Assembly: GCA_963965975.1 (NCBI GenBank)
Contig: OZ014419.1
Coordinates: 1,922,001 to 1,986,000, forward strand
DNA length: 64,000 nt
Direction: 5' to 3'
Source of the DNA: Xestospongia bergquistia
Taxonomy: Eukaryota; Porifera; Demospongiae; Haplosclerida; Petrosiidae
The notes beneath the pieces are model-generated. The model did no database searches, was not told where the DNA came from, and was given only the letters and a program-made list of their open reading frames with translations. This document shows, in pieces, positions 46,725 through 61,700 of this stretch (position 1 is its first letter; each line of letters begins with the position of its first letter). The translations under genes and the position numbers were made by a program.

Positions 46725-49700
46725 CTAGTCATCCAACTGACAAAGTAAGGCAACGCCCCTTAATATCCAGTGTTTAATGGGTTTGTCAGTAAGTAATTTA
46801 ATAGGTAGAACATAATTAGTGGAGTGACCTGTGGTTGATAGTACACCACGACGTGCACTAGTCTTGTAAAGAGGACATACATAGGCACCTCTCTCTTCAA
46901 TGTCAGCTTTTTTATCTAAGAAATGGATGGATGGATGGATGAATGAATAGGTATTTGGATGGATGAATGAATAGGTAGATAGATGAATGGATGGATTGCT
47001 TACTTGGTTTCAACCAAATAACTGGTACTGAATCATACAAGATCTTGGGATGTTGTTCAGCCAACAGTCCACTATAATATTAAGACATATAACATTAATA
47101 TAGTACACCTACAATCTTACATGTCCCTATCCCATCTTGCTCCATCAAGATATAGCCCATATATATACACACCATCCTCTGGAGGTGTGTCTTTGGAGTC
47201 AACAGCTAACACTTCATAATCAAAAGCAAGTTTGTCAATTGGAATGACAAATTTTCTGGCATAGTTTTGTAGAGCACCAGTTAAAAAGGCCTATATTGAA
47301 GATACAATATAAATACTCCATTTAATATTGGTTAGTACTACAATCATAGTAAATGCAATGTAAATAATTTGTACAAATACAATAACTTTTTTTAATGGGG
47401 TTAAATAAACATAACAGTCAAGAGAGGTATCAACAGTCTGCAACATTACAGTATGCAGTGTATACTTACTTGTGTGAAGTAAAAACCAGATATCCAAAAT
47501 ACAGGTGGCTTCCCATTGTCCATCCAATCCTGTAAAAACTTTAATCGAGCAAGTAGATCAGTGACATAACTACCAAGATGTTTTAAACTAGGATATGACC
47601 TCTTGGCCCAAAACTCAGGTACCTATTGAGAACTATTAATTCAATACTTTTGTGATTTTGATGTTACCTTTCCAATTAACAAACTGTGAGCTAATGCCTC
47701 AAGGTCAGAGTTCATGACCACTAACCCTTTGATTGCTTTACGTAAGTTACTGAGACTAGTACGTATGGCAGATGTCAGTCGATTAAATCTCTCCATTTCC
47801 TGTACTAAGACAGTGTTCATACTCTCCTCATAACGAACTGGATACTTGGCTATAGCTGCTTCCAAATCAAAGATCTTTGGCAGCTACACAGAACAGGAGA
47901 GAGACACAAAGTTACAATAATGTAAGTTTTATAATCTGTCTTACTTTTGATAGGATATCAGCAGCTATTTCATCTAATACATCATCTGTTTTCTTACCAC
48001 TACTACCACCAGCTTTTTGAGATTGAGTTAACAAGACTGAATCAAACAACTAAAATAAATAAATAAATGTCTGTATTATACATGTACTTAATCCAATCAT
48101 TATTACCTATTAGTAATTACCAGGTACTACAATACGACAGCTGTTTAAAGCAATACATCATAATATGTAATGCTTAAACTTGTGTATTGCTGATGTATTG
48201 CTTTAAACAGCTGTTTAAAGCAATACATCAGCAATACACAAGTTATTGTATTGATGTCTCACATACTAGTTAGTTACCTGTCTTGTCTCCTGGAGTTCTC
48301 GAGATATATCCACGTTATCGTGCATTCCAAAAATTTCTGGATTCTGAGACATTGGTAGTTCTTTGATGAATTCAACATAGTCCTCGTGAGTTCCTTTGGG
48401 AGGAGCATAGTATACACCACTAGGAGAAAACTTATATTTAGGATCATTGACTATGTCTGGTGTATAAAAGTTTGAGAGAATATTGAGCAGACATCGTCTA
48501 AAGAAAGACAGTAATTACTATTATGTTATAAAGAGTCTATATACCTGTCCCAATCATCAGTGACTCGACCTCCATAGTTACATTGACCAGTAAGATATGT
48601 GACAGCATCAAATGGTATATGATCATACTCATTGATAAACATCTGAAGAATAAATAAAAGAAGGTTTTAAATGAGTTCTGTATATCTGCCTGTCCCAGAC
48701 ACATGTACAGTGTGAATATGTCCATTCAATGATTTCTCCATACTTCTGTCTGTCTGTCTGTCTGTTTGTACATGCTTACCTGTAGTTGTCTTACACTAAT
48801 TCTCAAGTCAGATTCATTGAAGCCATAAGGAATATTCCAACCCAGTGGACCAAACTTTCTTCTCTCTTGAACAAGTGCATGAAAGAAACATAATCCAAAC
48901 AACAGTTTCTCCCATATCTATCCAATAATAAATATCAATATTAAGGCATATTAATGAAAGCCTACATTTTCCTTATTTGGGCATCCATCAAAGAATGTTG
49001 GGTCAGAGATGGGGTCTGTAATGTAGGATTGAAGAAGATTCTGTCTAAGACCAGTAGGAGGTTCATTAGTCATCTTGACTCCATTTTGGAGAACAGCAAC
49101 TGGAAACTAAAGTGGAAAGAAATACTCAAATTTCCTAAACAAACTGAGTACTTACCTTATCTGAAGGATAGGATGTCAACCAAAGCCTAAACTCAGAATT
49201 TATTCTATCTTCTTGAAACTCTTCACAAATTTTCTCCAAAGCTGGCATCCAGGAGACAGCCAAGTGACAATTCTGAAGGACAACCCAGGAGCCATCTTGA
49301 ACACCAGCATCAATCATTTTAGCAGCTACAGGACCCTGAAGAAGTTCAAATAATCACAGAGACAGATACTGCAACTACACTAACTTGTCCTTGACCTAAT
49401 GATATGGAGTTAAATCTATCTCCACTAAAACCTTTATCTTCAGCAAACTTGAGAAGACCAGCCATTGGGTCAGCTCCAGGGGACAGCACAAAAATGAGAG
49501 GAATAGAACATTTGGAGTCAGCGTAACTCTTAGCTAAATCAAATGGAGGGGGCTCAACAAATTTCTCTCCTAGTTTTATCTTAACAAATTGGACAACTGA
49601 AGGTATCACCTAATATTAATGAAGATTATAGAAAAAGTCACTAAATGCTACATTATAAGGGTTATTACCTTGTCTGGTCGTAAACATCGAAGAATTATCA

Positions 49701-52700
49701 TTTTCTGAAAGTCAGTGAGTTTGTTATGCCAAGGTTGTGGTAGAGTAGCATTGTGTGGCTCTTTCTCATCATAATAAGCTTTCCAAGCATCAATAGAACT
49801 CTCAAAATGCTTACGAAAGTCTGTAGAAACAGCATACAAATAGTACAGTGTTTGATATATTAGTGTATATGAGTAGTACCTTTATAAGCTTTGAGGTCAC
49901 ACATACGACATAGTTCATCCCAGGATTTATCAGACAACCACTGTGGAGCTGGGTTCTTGAGTTTGTTCTCAAGTCCAACACCTCCAGTGAGAAAAAACAT
50001 GAATTCAGCACTGTCCATGTCTTTTTTAGCTCTAAGGAGAAGACTATGAGTTGAACTGACAAGAGATTGTGTGTTACTTACGTGAGCAAGTTACAACAAA
50101 GAACAAATGAGAAAAGAAGTTTATCTTTCTCAAACAATGATCGACAGATATTACAATACAAGTTATAAGTGAAGTGGTCAGTTAAATAGCGTAACCTACG
50201 CTCCAATTGCTTGGACTTAGTACTGTAGAAAACAATAGAACATCATTTGAAAAGACATTATAATACAATACTGACAACCAATGCTAGGATCAATACAATG
50301 TCTCCAGTGCAATAACCAATTCATACTATATCAAAGTACCTTTCATTGATGGAGTTGATAAAGAGGTTAACAAACCATGCTAGAGAGTATTGGTACATAG
50401 GATCAATATTGGGAAGATCAGTGATAGAAAAGAACAAAATTGATCCATGACTAGCCACTGGACGATATCCAGCACGTGACTGCTCTATCTTCTTTTCAGT
50501 TTCTTCAGCAACTTTTTGCTTCTTTGATATCTCATTTGAGAGAATTTTTGAAGAATCTAAAATTTGAATGGCAGTTTCATCTTCTAAGATATTGCCCTCG
50601 GAGCTAGAGAGAGTCTCCAAGATTTTGTCTTCAATTTCTTTGAGCTGTTTCTTGTTAGCTGCAGATTGGACAATTAACTGCTGTCTCTCCTCCTCCAGTT
50701 CTGGTCTAATGGAAGACATCAATATAATGTTCCAGTTTATTCCTGTATATTGTACCTTTCCTTGGCTACAACAATACCTAGCAGCTGATCTTCTAAACCT
50801 TCTGGTGTTATCATAAAATTGAGAAGAGTGACTTTTGTAGAGAGCTCAGGTAAGTAGTGAGGATTACGTAATTTAGTAGTGAAATAAAGTCTGAAATCGC
50901 TGGAATATTCAATGGTATTATCACCTAGTTTAATACACCAAACTCCACCTACATAATAGAACACACAAGTATACAAATGCTGTCTAAAATTCTATTACTG
51001 GACATTAAAACACTAGCACAATGTACAGCTCATGATATCATCTGATTGTCTTGCTGACCTTGTTTGAAGGTTTGTTTTAAGAGGAGAGGTTCTAGCGAGG
51101 GATCAAGTTCTTCTCCGACATTTTCAATCAGGACTGGTGTTCCAAATTGAATACAGTTCTCAAGTGTTCGTACATAATCAGATTGAGTGAGTTTGATAAC
51201 TTGTAAGTTATTAACTTTCTCAGAGTTCTTGACCCATTTATTGGCTTGGCCTTGAGGATCTATCATTAATGGCCTAATTAAAAAGGGAACTCCTTATGAA
51301 TAATTCAGTACATCAAGTGTCCTACCATCTTCTTGTGTTGTCTACTATTACTCCATTATCAATGGAGAAGCTATCAGTAGGTAGACCAGCAATGTTCCAG
51401 TCTCTTATCTTAACTGGTTCACCTAACGTCTTACTTAAACTGAAATCTTGACTACATGATATGGTATAAAACTAACAAATGTATAATATACTTAAGTCAT
51501 CTCTCTCTGTCTCTCTTACCTTGCATTTCTTGACCCAATCCTTTACACAGTCAGATCGGAAAGTAGATGTAAATGCCCCAAGATAAGCAATCACTCCAGA
51601 AGCTATCAACACATCACCCATCAAATTATCATAAGTCACTTGCAAACTCTTTGCAGCTTGTGACCAGCGATCTTTCTCTCCACCAAGACCTCCGATGAGC
51701 TTCTCAGCTCGTTCTAATTTTTTTGCACAGGTATCAACTTGTTCCTCAAGTTGTTCTTTCTCTTTGGTCTTCTCCTCAAACTGTTGTTTCAAAGTGGCAA
51801 GACGATCTTCCACTTCTTTCAATTCTTTTCTCTTTTCATTGAGAATTGCCATTGTCTCAGTTAAAGATTGTTGGGCTTCTTTCAGCTTCTCTTTCTTAGG
51901 AGCTACCACTTTAGCAACACGGTCATAAATCTCCATAGCTAGAATCCATTTACAGAGTCCCTCTGCTGCAGACGAGGCATTGCGTACTTTAACAGGATCA
52001 AACTCAGGATTGGTGATATACTCTGAACGAATTTTACCCATTATACGAGGCTATAAAGAACATAACTTAATAATGAGTTAATAGTGTGATCTCTTACTGG
52101 TATATTGTCTTTGTCATATTCTTTGAGAGTGTTGAGAAAACTCATATCACCAAGTAATTTCTTTGATGGACCCCAATAGTCTAAAATCTACAGGAAGACA
52201 GTCAAATACACAAAGCATTCTGGTTTATTATACTGTACCTTTTGTCCAGTACCAGCAGGATCATTGACCTTGTCTGGTTTAATATCTCTCATGACACATA
52301 CTGCAGACATTACTAGCCTCACTCCTGAAGGTGGATTAGTCATAGTTTTAACAATAGTAATATCAGCAGGTTTTAACGTGTTCAAAGCATTCAAAGCTGC
52401 TTCCAGAGCTGGTATAGCTTCAGCTAAATCACTCTCACACTACAGAGAATAAAGACATTTAAAATTATGTGATACTTGATTTACCTCATCTTTAAGAGCT
52501 TGTGCTTCAGCAGCTTTCTCATTGGCAGCTTTCTCGTCTTCTCTGACAATTTTACTACGAGCTTCAACTTCAGATGATTCTTTCTCAATGACCACCATCA
52601 TTTCTTTGTTCTCTTTTTGAGCTATGACCAGTTTAGGTTGGAGTTCCTCAAGTTCTTTCTGCATTGAAGCTACCTAAGAAGTAACGATATTGTGTATATC

Positions 52701-55700
52701 AGTGTAATATTGAGGACTCTTGTAGTACCTGTGAGGCAGCAAATGCTAGTTTTTCCAGACCCACTTCATATCTTTTCTTTAATTTCACAATATCTCCTCT
52801 TTTCTTTCCTAACAGTGATTTGAATGACGAGATTAACTCAAGGTATGAAGTTGGTGTAACGTAATTATATCGACCTAACTCATTTTTAAATCTAATAACA
52901 CAAATATAATCGAAATGTTCATTTTATGAAGTAACTTACTTCTCTGAGAGCTCTCTAGTACTTTGATGAAAATGTTTACACAATGATACAGTACCTTTCC
53001 TCTGTTCATTATCCATATGAACATCCTCAAGAAATTTGTTAGCTACTAATTCAAGAGCATCATCAGGCCAGGCCTAAGAATACATTAATAACTACAGTAT
53101 TACAATATTGTGAACTTACCTGAAACCAGTCAATGGTACAACAATTAATGAGTGAAGGAAATTTACGAAGACGGTTTCTGAAGGCATCTCCAATTGGACT
53201 CATAGCTAAAATGACATGAAGGTTCTCTCGACATCGGTTGACAAAGAAATTAAAGAGAGATAGTGGAGTGAATTCCATATCTTTATTATCAGCTTGAGCT
53301 AAAGGCCTCATAGCCTGGTAGGCAATGAATGAGATATTTATAATGACTACTGGTTCTTACTTCAATGATCTCCTGTTTCTCGTCAATAGCAAATAAATTA
53401 GGCACTTCACCAGCATTTAATAGACCATCAACATCTTCTAAAAACTTTTCATCTTTGATCTGTGTGTCTGTGAGAAGAAAGACTGTCACCTTGCCTTCTT
53501 TACCAGCACTCATTAATAATTTCTACAACAAAACAGTATCACAATCATTAGTGATGTTGGCATAGAGTAAACCTTAAGATCTTCCTTCCATTCAGGTATG
53601 TCATAGCTTTTAGAAATCTCTGGTTGAAAGACAACAAAATCAGCCATTGAAGTAGCTAGTCTTGTCAAAGACTGTCTTCCACTACCTCCTACACCAACTA
53701 ACAGTGCATTACCTCCTGACTGCTTTAGGATACGACAAATACGAGACAAATGTTCCAAGACATATCTAAAGGAGATGTGTTGTTACTAAGTGCCACTTTA
53801 TATGTGACTTACCTAAATATAACTAAGTTCATTCTGTTCTTATGAGTATTATTATATTCTTCCAATGATGACTCTACTACACTAGTTAGCTCATCTATTG
53901 ATGTCACCTCTTCATAGAGTCTTACCTCCTAATAATATTATGATAATAATAGTGATAGATTATATGTCAGTGTAATACTTACAGCATCTGGTTTCATATA
54001 GTCACCAAATAACAGACTCCTCATATCATCTTCACTGGGTGTACCTCCACTGGTTGAGAGATGTTTAAAGACATTATTGAAGTCCTCTTTGAAATGATTC
54101 TTTACCATTTTCTTCAGTAAACTATGAAAGAGAGAGAGAGAGAGAGATGTAATTATTTTAATTATTACTTTTATATCTTACTCATGAAGCCATGCTCTGT
54201 CTTTGTCATCTACCAATCGATCATAAAAAACACGATACACTTCATGTACCCATAATTTGATAAATGTTCTCTTGTTCTCTACACATTGTGGTGTTATTAA
54301 TAATACACCTTGTATAACACGAGAGAAGTCCCTCAAATTAAATGTATAATGAGATTTAGCTGGTGTAGGTAGCAGATTTGACATGGCCTCCTTGTACACT
54401 TCCATTGTAGCTGCCACAATTTGTGAACCACTAGTAAAATACTCAGTAGGGAAATTATTCTTTTTGAGACTGAATGAGAAAATGTTTGAGAAAATTCTTG
54501 TCATAGTCTCATCAGTGAACTCATTAATGGAAATGACATTGAAATGTCGTAGGAAACGAGGGGTGATGGGGTTACGCCCACCCCCTGGAGGTCCCATAGC
54601 TGCCATGAACTGGATATCAACCAAACTTAACTTGCTAGTGTCCTTCTTGTCATACCTACACAGAAAATAGTTTAAATATCATAATATATAGTTAGTTACA
54701 ATGATGAATATAGTATATGTAGTATGTACTAACTACCAAGACTCAGACTTCCATTATTTTGTGCTTACCACATGCCATGGTCCATGAATTGTCTTAACAA
54801 TTCAATAGGAGGTTGTGCACCATATTTCTCTCTGGCTGGCATGTTCATATCATCAACAAATATCACACTCTTCTTGCCCATAGGAGGACCAAACACACCT
54901 TTACGACGTTTATCCAATTTAGACATTATAATGTCCTTTAATAGTATAGAAGATTATAAAAACTTAGAAATTTTCCAATGACTTACTTGGACTTGTCCTG
55001 CTGAGGTTTGAGCTGAGAAGTTAACAATTAATGGAATAAATTTCTCTTTCTCTAGTCTGTTCATGAGATGGTCTTTAACATAGACCGTCTTACCAGTACC
55101 AGTTGGTCCAACAAATAGAACTGCTCGATTGTGCTGGACCATAAGATCCATCAAATAAGTATACCTGTAGAGATGAATGGATGATAGATGGTAGAGACAA
55201 TCAGATGAACAAAGTCAGACCTTGCAGTATCCATTGTTGGTACAATGATATCAGATAACTTTTTAATTTGTGGATCAATAGTTTGATCTTTAATGATATC
55301 AAGCCATGGAGTCCATTTACCACGTCCTTTAGCCTTAATACAAAAGGAAGCATAATACAGTATAGTATATACTCGTGCAGTACCTCAAACATATAGTCGT
55401 ATATTGTGCCTTCAGATGGTATAGGACACTCTATTTTACCAACAGCTTGTGGTATTTCATCTTTTTTACCTCCAGACAAATCTCGAAAGAAGGCATCAAA
55501 TTTATCTTGACTGGGTTTGTCTCCAGTGGCACAAATAGACCAGATAACAGAGAACAAGAAAACACACACAATCCAAGACTTCATGTTTTTGTCCTTGGCT
55601 GCAGTCTCATCTTGACAGATATCTTGCATCAACATTTCAAACAAATACATAAAAGATCGAGTTAAATTGCTATCAGAGGTAGTCACTAGCTCCTGTACAG

Positions 55701-58700
55701 AGAGAGATAATGTTTGATGAGGTTATTTATCTCTCTTACTTTAACTTGTTTGTGAACAAAGTTCAAACAAGGCGGTATTAACCAGTCCACTAGAGTGTTT
55801 ATTAACTCTCCATTGTCATCTTTGAGAAGAGGAGGTAAAGAGGCCAACCTTAAGGATGCAGAGATATAACACAGCAGTAATAGTGGGTAGAGTACATACC
55901 ATGATTTGTAGATAGGTCTCCAGCCAAATGTTGTTGGTTCAAGATATATCATACCACAACGACTGACAGTAGCAGGCTATAGGAAAAAAATAGCTTTGAA
56001 ATAAATGACTTTATCTTAATATTATTAGTTTTATTAGGTACATTGTACTTACAGAGGCCTGTGAGAGATCATCAGTTTCAAAAATAAGATTCATTGAAGG
56101 AGACATTTGAATTATTTCTCCACTCATCAAACATAACTTCTTATTATCATCAAGTACAGTGTTCATAGACTCAATCCATAATGTGTCAACAGGTCCATCA
56201 AATACCACCCACTTACGATCATCATTTTGAGCTGAAGCAAACTCCCTAGAGAGAGAGAGAGAGAGAGAGAGAGTCATGCTGTAGACCAAGGATCACTTTA
56301 CCTAAAAGTATTAGCTACTACTCCATCAGTCCACTCATGAGAGATAGGATCAAACTGACCAAACAACTGACCCATTGTCACACTTTTAGGATTAATGACA
56401 CGATACATTGTCTTAAACTCTTCCATTTGTTCACGTTCATTCAGTAAAGTCAATGTATCAGCTAAGACATCAATCACTTTAGTTTTAGAGGCAAATGGAC
56501 CACCAACCTACAATAATGAATTAGACATAAAATTCAAGTCAAAAGATGTCAATAATAAAAGACTAGCTTTAATAAAATAATGCAATAAGACGAAATACAT
56601 CTCCTATATAGACTTGTGCTTTAGATATATCAGAATTCAGACATTGTAGATCTAACTTACCAACATGAAGCCGTGTCTAACAATCATCATTTCATAAGTT
56701 TGAATGAGTTTCTGAACAAAAAACTCAGTGGCTTGAAGGTTACCCTTGAGACAGATATCAGTAACAGCTGATTCAAATTCATCATAATCTGGCTCTGGAA
56801 GTTTGACTCCAGGGAATAAATCAGAGATGATACCCTCAAACAATGGAATATCATGAGAAAGAAACTGAGAAAGATATAGATGATCTGTTATATTTGAGTT
56901 CTTACTTTAGGAAGGTTAACATCCATGATAGATCGTAGTAGAAGAATATTCTCATTCTCTGTTGGATACTTTAACTTGAGATTGCCAGCAGCTGCAAGTA
57001 CAGCCTTAACTGCACGCATACCATAATCATAATGAAACTGACTGGAGAGCTGAGAGAGAGAGAGAGAGAGTAATATATTGTTTCTTAAATGTACCTGTTC
57101 TGAACAAAGTCGATATGTAGTGACAATTTTAACAGCTAAGTTTCTAGCATCCACAAAACCATAGGAGTAAAGCATAATTTCTCCAATCATGGCATAATCT
57201 GGTACCATCATAGCCACAGTACGAAATAGTACCTAAAGTGAGCATTGTACTACATTGTAATACAATGATTAATGTAACACCTTGAGATTATCAGGTAATT
57301 CAGAGCGTCCAGCATAACCTGGGTTCATTGTTACGCATACAAAACAAGATGGATTAAGAGTCAAAGAAGTTCCCTCAAATGTGAACACTGAGACTTCAGC
57401 TATTACTGCACGTTGGATAGTTAATATCTACAAGAACAGAACTAAGTAGAGAACTCCTTAACACACTACTTACCTGTTGTGCAATAACAGAGAGTACTTC
57501 CAGTTCAATACGATTGAACTCATCAAAACAAGCCCATGCTCCAGCACTAGCTAGTCCTTTAAAGAATTTACCCATAGCTAAATAATCTAGACCATCAGAA
57601 CAATTGAACACTACACACTGAACTGCTAAGGCTTTAGCAAGATCCTGAATGGAACCAAACCCAACACAGTCAAACTAAGAAAGTAAGCTAGCACACCTTG
57701 ACTGTCTCTGTTTTTCCTGTTCCTGCTGGTCCCTCAGGAGCTCCACCCAGATGAAGGTGAAATGCACTAACTAGTGTACGATAGCATCGATCAGTCAATG
57801 GAGTAATGACCAGTCTGAAAACAACACAGCAATTGATAAGTGACTTTCAATGTCACTTACCTGCCTGAGTTACCAAGATATTCACACTCGTATTTTACTG
57901 TAGCATTAATAATACGAGCTATAACACTATTATTTTCCCAATAATATCGTAGTTGACACAACCACTGGAAGTCATTCTCACTAGTCACACCTGGATGAAA
58001 TAAATGCATGAAATAATGTGAACTAATACTTCAAGTCACACTGTATACCTTTATGTACTAGCTCCTCAACAACATCTCTAGCATGTACATCCATAACTAC
58101 CAGAGCTCCCAAAGTTGTCCGAGTTTGCTTAGGTAGTTTCCCTCGTACCATTTCAACAATCCCTTCCAGTTGCTTTGTCAGTTTTTCATGATACTCTTTA
58201 ACTCCTTGAGGACCACTACGTATTGCCTCATGGACCTCCATAGTCCAATAGATTTGTGAAACACAGAGAACTACTTGACCAGGCCACTCACACACCCACT
58301 TTATCCTAGGATGTTCCACATATGCCTATAATGAGACATATATCAATTAGAGTTTCCTAAAATTAGTGCTTACATCTTTGGCCATTTCTAGTACATCTCT
58401 TATACTCATTATCATAATATCTTGAACTTGTAATAGCCACTTTTCAACAGCACCTCTTGCAGCAGATGTAGAGATAGTCTGACTCAAACTAACCTATAGA
58501 GTAAAGATATCATTACATCTTATTCTGATCATCTTTACCTTTTCTCCCTCAGAACTAAACATAGCAGTAATATCTAGAGTATCTGTAAACTCTAGTTTAG
58601 CAATTCCTTCAAAGCATTTCTTCAAATGAGGTTGAACTCTTGTGGGATCTTTAGTTTCAGAAAGTATCTCCAACATTTCGTCATTGGAGAGAAAAAAGAA

Positions 58701-61700
58701 ACGAGGAAAAAACAGTCGTTTCTTTTCCAAGTAAGCATTTAGTCCTTTTTGGATCTTATCCAACAGTTCATTACTACTGAGAAGTTTCTCATGCAATCCT
58801 GGGAATGCAGTAGCTTTGAGGACTTTGGGATCTTTAACAGTGTTACGCATGACTTCACGCCAAGATTTATCCACCTGTGTGTGTTTGTATTACAGTACTA
58901 TTAATAATAACTAGTACTTGTTACCTGTTGAAAGAGTTTTCCTTCCTCAGGCATTTGTTGCATGATATCTTCAGAGGAGAAGATAGGCTCTAAATAAAGC
59001 CATTGTGATTGTACTTTCAACCATTCATCTAATGTATCCTGTATCTTCAGTAATCTCTCCTCCCATGACTGAGAATTACAGTAGAATAAAATAGTCCAAA
59101 AATATTACAATTTTTATGGCACCTTTATCCTTTCTTCAAAGGGTTTAATGAAGGGTGACCCCCTCATTGTTTGTGTCTTAACGATCTGATCATCCAAGTT
59201 AGTTTGTATGTCATCAATAGCTGTTAAGATGGACACACCAGAGTCTCGATACATGACAGTATTAAAGACAACATCATCCCAATCTTCTACCATCTTATCC
59301 ATTGCTCTCTCCAAACTGAACTCCTGTTATTAAAGTATATTAATTAAATCAGTTATTACATTATAATCATACCTTGCTAGCTGCAGCACTGATAGCCTCA
59401 AATTGTTCCAAATAAGGTTCAAGATTATATTTCAGGACCTTACGAAGCGAAGTACCAGAGTCTGGTGTGACATTAAAACCAATAATATCAGAAAACTAAA
59501 CGAAAAAAGACAATAATCATTTCTGTGCTGGTCTCTCTCTGTCCCTCCCTTGTCTCTACCTTATCCCAGTGACGTTGACGAAGACCCGGATTACAAAGGA
59601 TATGTATGACTGGTAGATACTCTTTGAATTCCTTCACTTGATCCAGTACAGTCTGAGCAAGTTTTACAGGAGCAAAAATTTCCTCTTCTTGAACTTGTTC
59701 AGTAGCACGACGTACCTATTACCACCACCACCAATAAAATATCTTACATGTACAACTGATAACTTACTCCTCCACCAACATCTCTGTCCTTTTTCATTTG
59801 TTTAGCTTTTGTATTGAAGACCTTGAACAACTTGTACATGTCACGACTAAATTCTTCAACTTCAGCCTCTGTGTCTTCAGCATTGAGCTCCAGAAATGCT
59901 CCATCCATAAGACGTTTCTCAGTCTTCTGCCACCTAGAGAGAGGAAGTATCACTGAGCTATTTTCTACCTTTGAATATATGTTCTGACTTCAATATTGTG
60001 TTAAATAGTCTTTGGTATGGCTCTAGGGATGAGTGGATCCGATCTAACTCTGGATAGGTTGTTGGTGTCCATTTAAACAATTCTTCTTCTTTATTAATTT
60101 GGTTTATTTGTTCTTGGATCTCAACCAATCGACGTTGTAGTTGTGTGACATCCTTGCAATAATGAACAACATTGTTTAAATCAGAAAACTCAGAGAGCTC
60201 TTCCACTCGTCTGTGACATTTCTCTATCTCTATTTGAACCTTCTCTTGACGTTCAGTGAGTTCCTTCTCTCCACGATGTTTAGATTCCTCAATTATCTAT
60301 ACAAAAAGATAGAGAGTATTTTGGGAATATAAATTGCTTGCCTGTTCGTTTTGTTCAAAGATTGGAGCTAGTTTATGAGACCAGGTCAATGTGGTCTTGT
60401 TCAATTCTCTTTCTTCTTCAGGGAATGTGTACACAGTTAATAGATACTGGAGACATTTCAAAGAGTCCTACAATGCAACAGATCATACTGTCTTAAGACA
60501 AACAGGATCTTAGCTGACCTCTACATTATTTTTGAGGTCAACCACAAGCTTAGCTTGAGCTTCTGCCATATAATCAATCAGTTCCATCATCTCACGAGAA
60601 TCTTCAGGTACTTTGAGTGCTTTCTCTTTAAAAGTCTCATACTCATTGACAATCCTAAAAAAGACTGCATTATCCTGCATTATAAAATAGTCTGTACACA
60701 CCTAGCATTCTCTTTTCTATGGAGATCAGCTAAATGATTGACAATAGTATCAGCAAATGTCTGTGCCTGAGCAATTAATCCTCTCTTGATGTCATGACAC
60801 TCCAGATGAAACATCTGATAGAGGACTAAGTCATCAAGACCAAAAATCTCTTGAGCCAATGAATTAAACTTCTCAATTTTCTATACAACAATGTACATTA
60901 ACAGTGACATTTTTACAAACTAACTTCTTTGTAGTCTTGAAGTGGATGATCTTCACTTAGGAAAGTATTGATCTCAGACTCTGCTTCTCCAGATATTAGA
61001 TAGTTATATTTACCTACACACCAACAATATTAAATATACACATATATTCTATGCCTAACTGTAGGAGTCTTTATGTTCCATAGCTCCTTGAAGTTCTCTA
61101 TATAGAGCTTCCTTCAATTGAGTTAGACATGACTTGATAACTGCTGGATCTACTTCAGCTGGGATAGATGGACATGGACTAGCACCAGATAACCAGTACT
61201 AGTAGAAAGATGGACTACTAGAGCTCACTGGATTATATATTACAGTACCTGTATCTTGCCTACATTTTGTAGAGCACCTGAAATGGTTTCTGTGGTAAAT
61301 TGCATGGCTGCCTCTAAATCAGCCACACTAGGAAAGAAGAACATGGCTCCATCCTCAAGACATAGTTCCAGTCTAAAGATGGGCAAATAAGCTGTGTTAG
61401 ATGGTAGGAAGAGATTGACAAATGCCTCCAATGTTTGACTTAGGAGAGACCTAGATGGAATAATAAATATTTAACACTCAATATGTCATTTCTCACCTCA
61501 TATGATTACCAATAAGAGTGGTGACACAATCATAAAATGCTTCACTCTGTCCTGATGGTATGTGGTTCACAACTTTCCCCTCTCCACTGAACAGAGCTAT
61601 CACTTTAATGTACCAACTGTTCATTAGTTTCTCCTCTGCATGTTGAGTGTCCAAGAGAACAACATTACGAAAATGTTCCAATTCCATTGGACACTTGGAC

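Noticed and set aside
51695-51928. Plus-strand Ser/Phe-rich frame opposite the dynein stalk
   Set aside because: Antisense shadow of the Glu/Lys-rich coiled coil.
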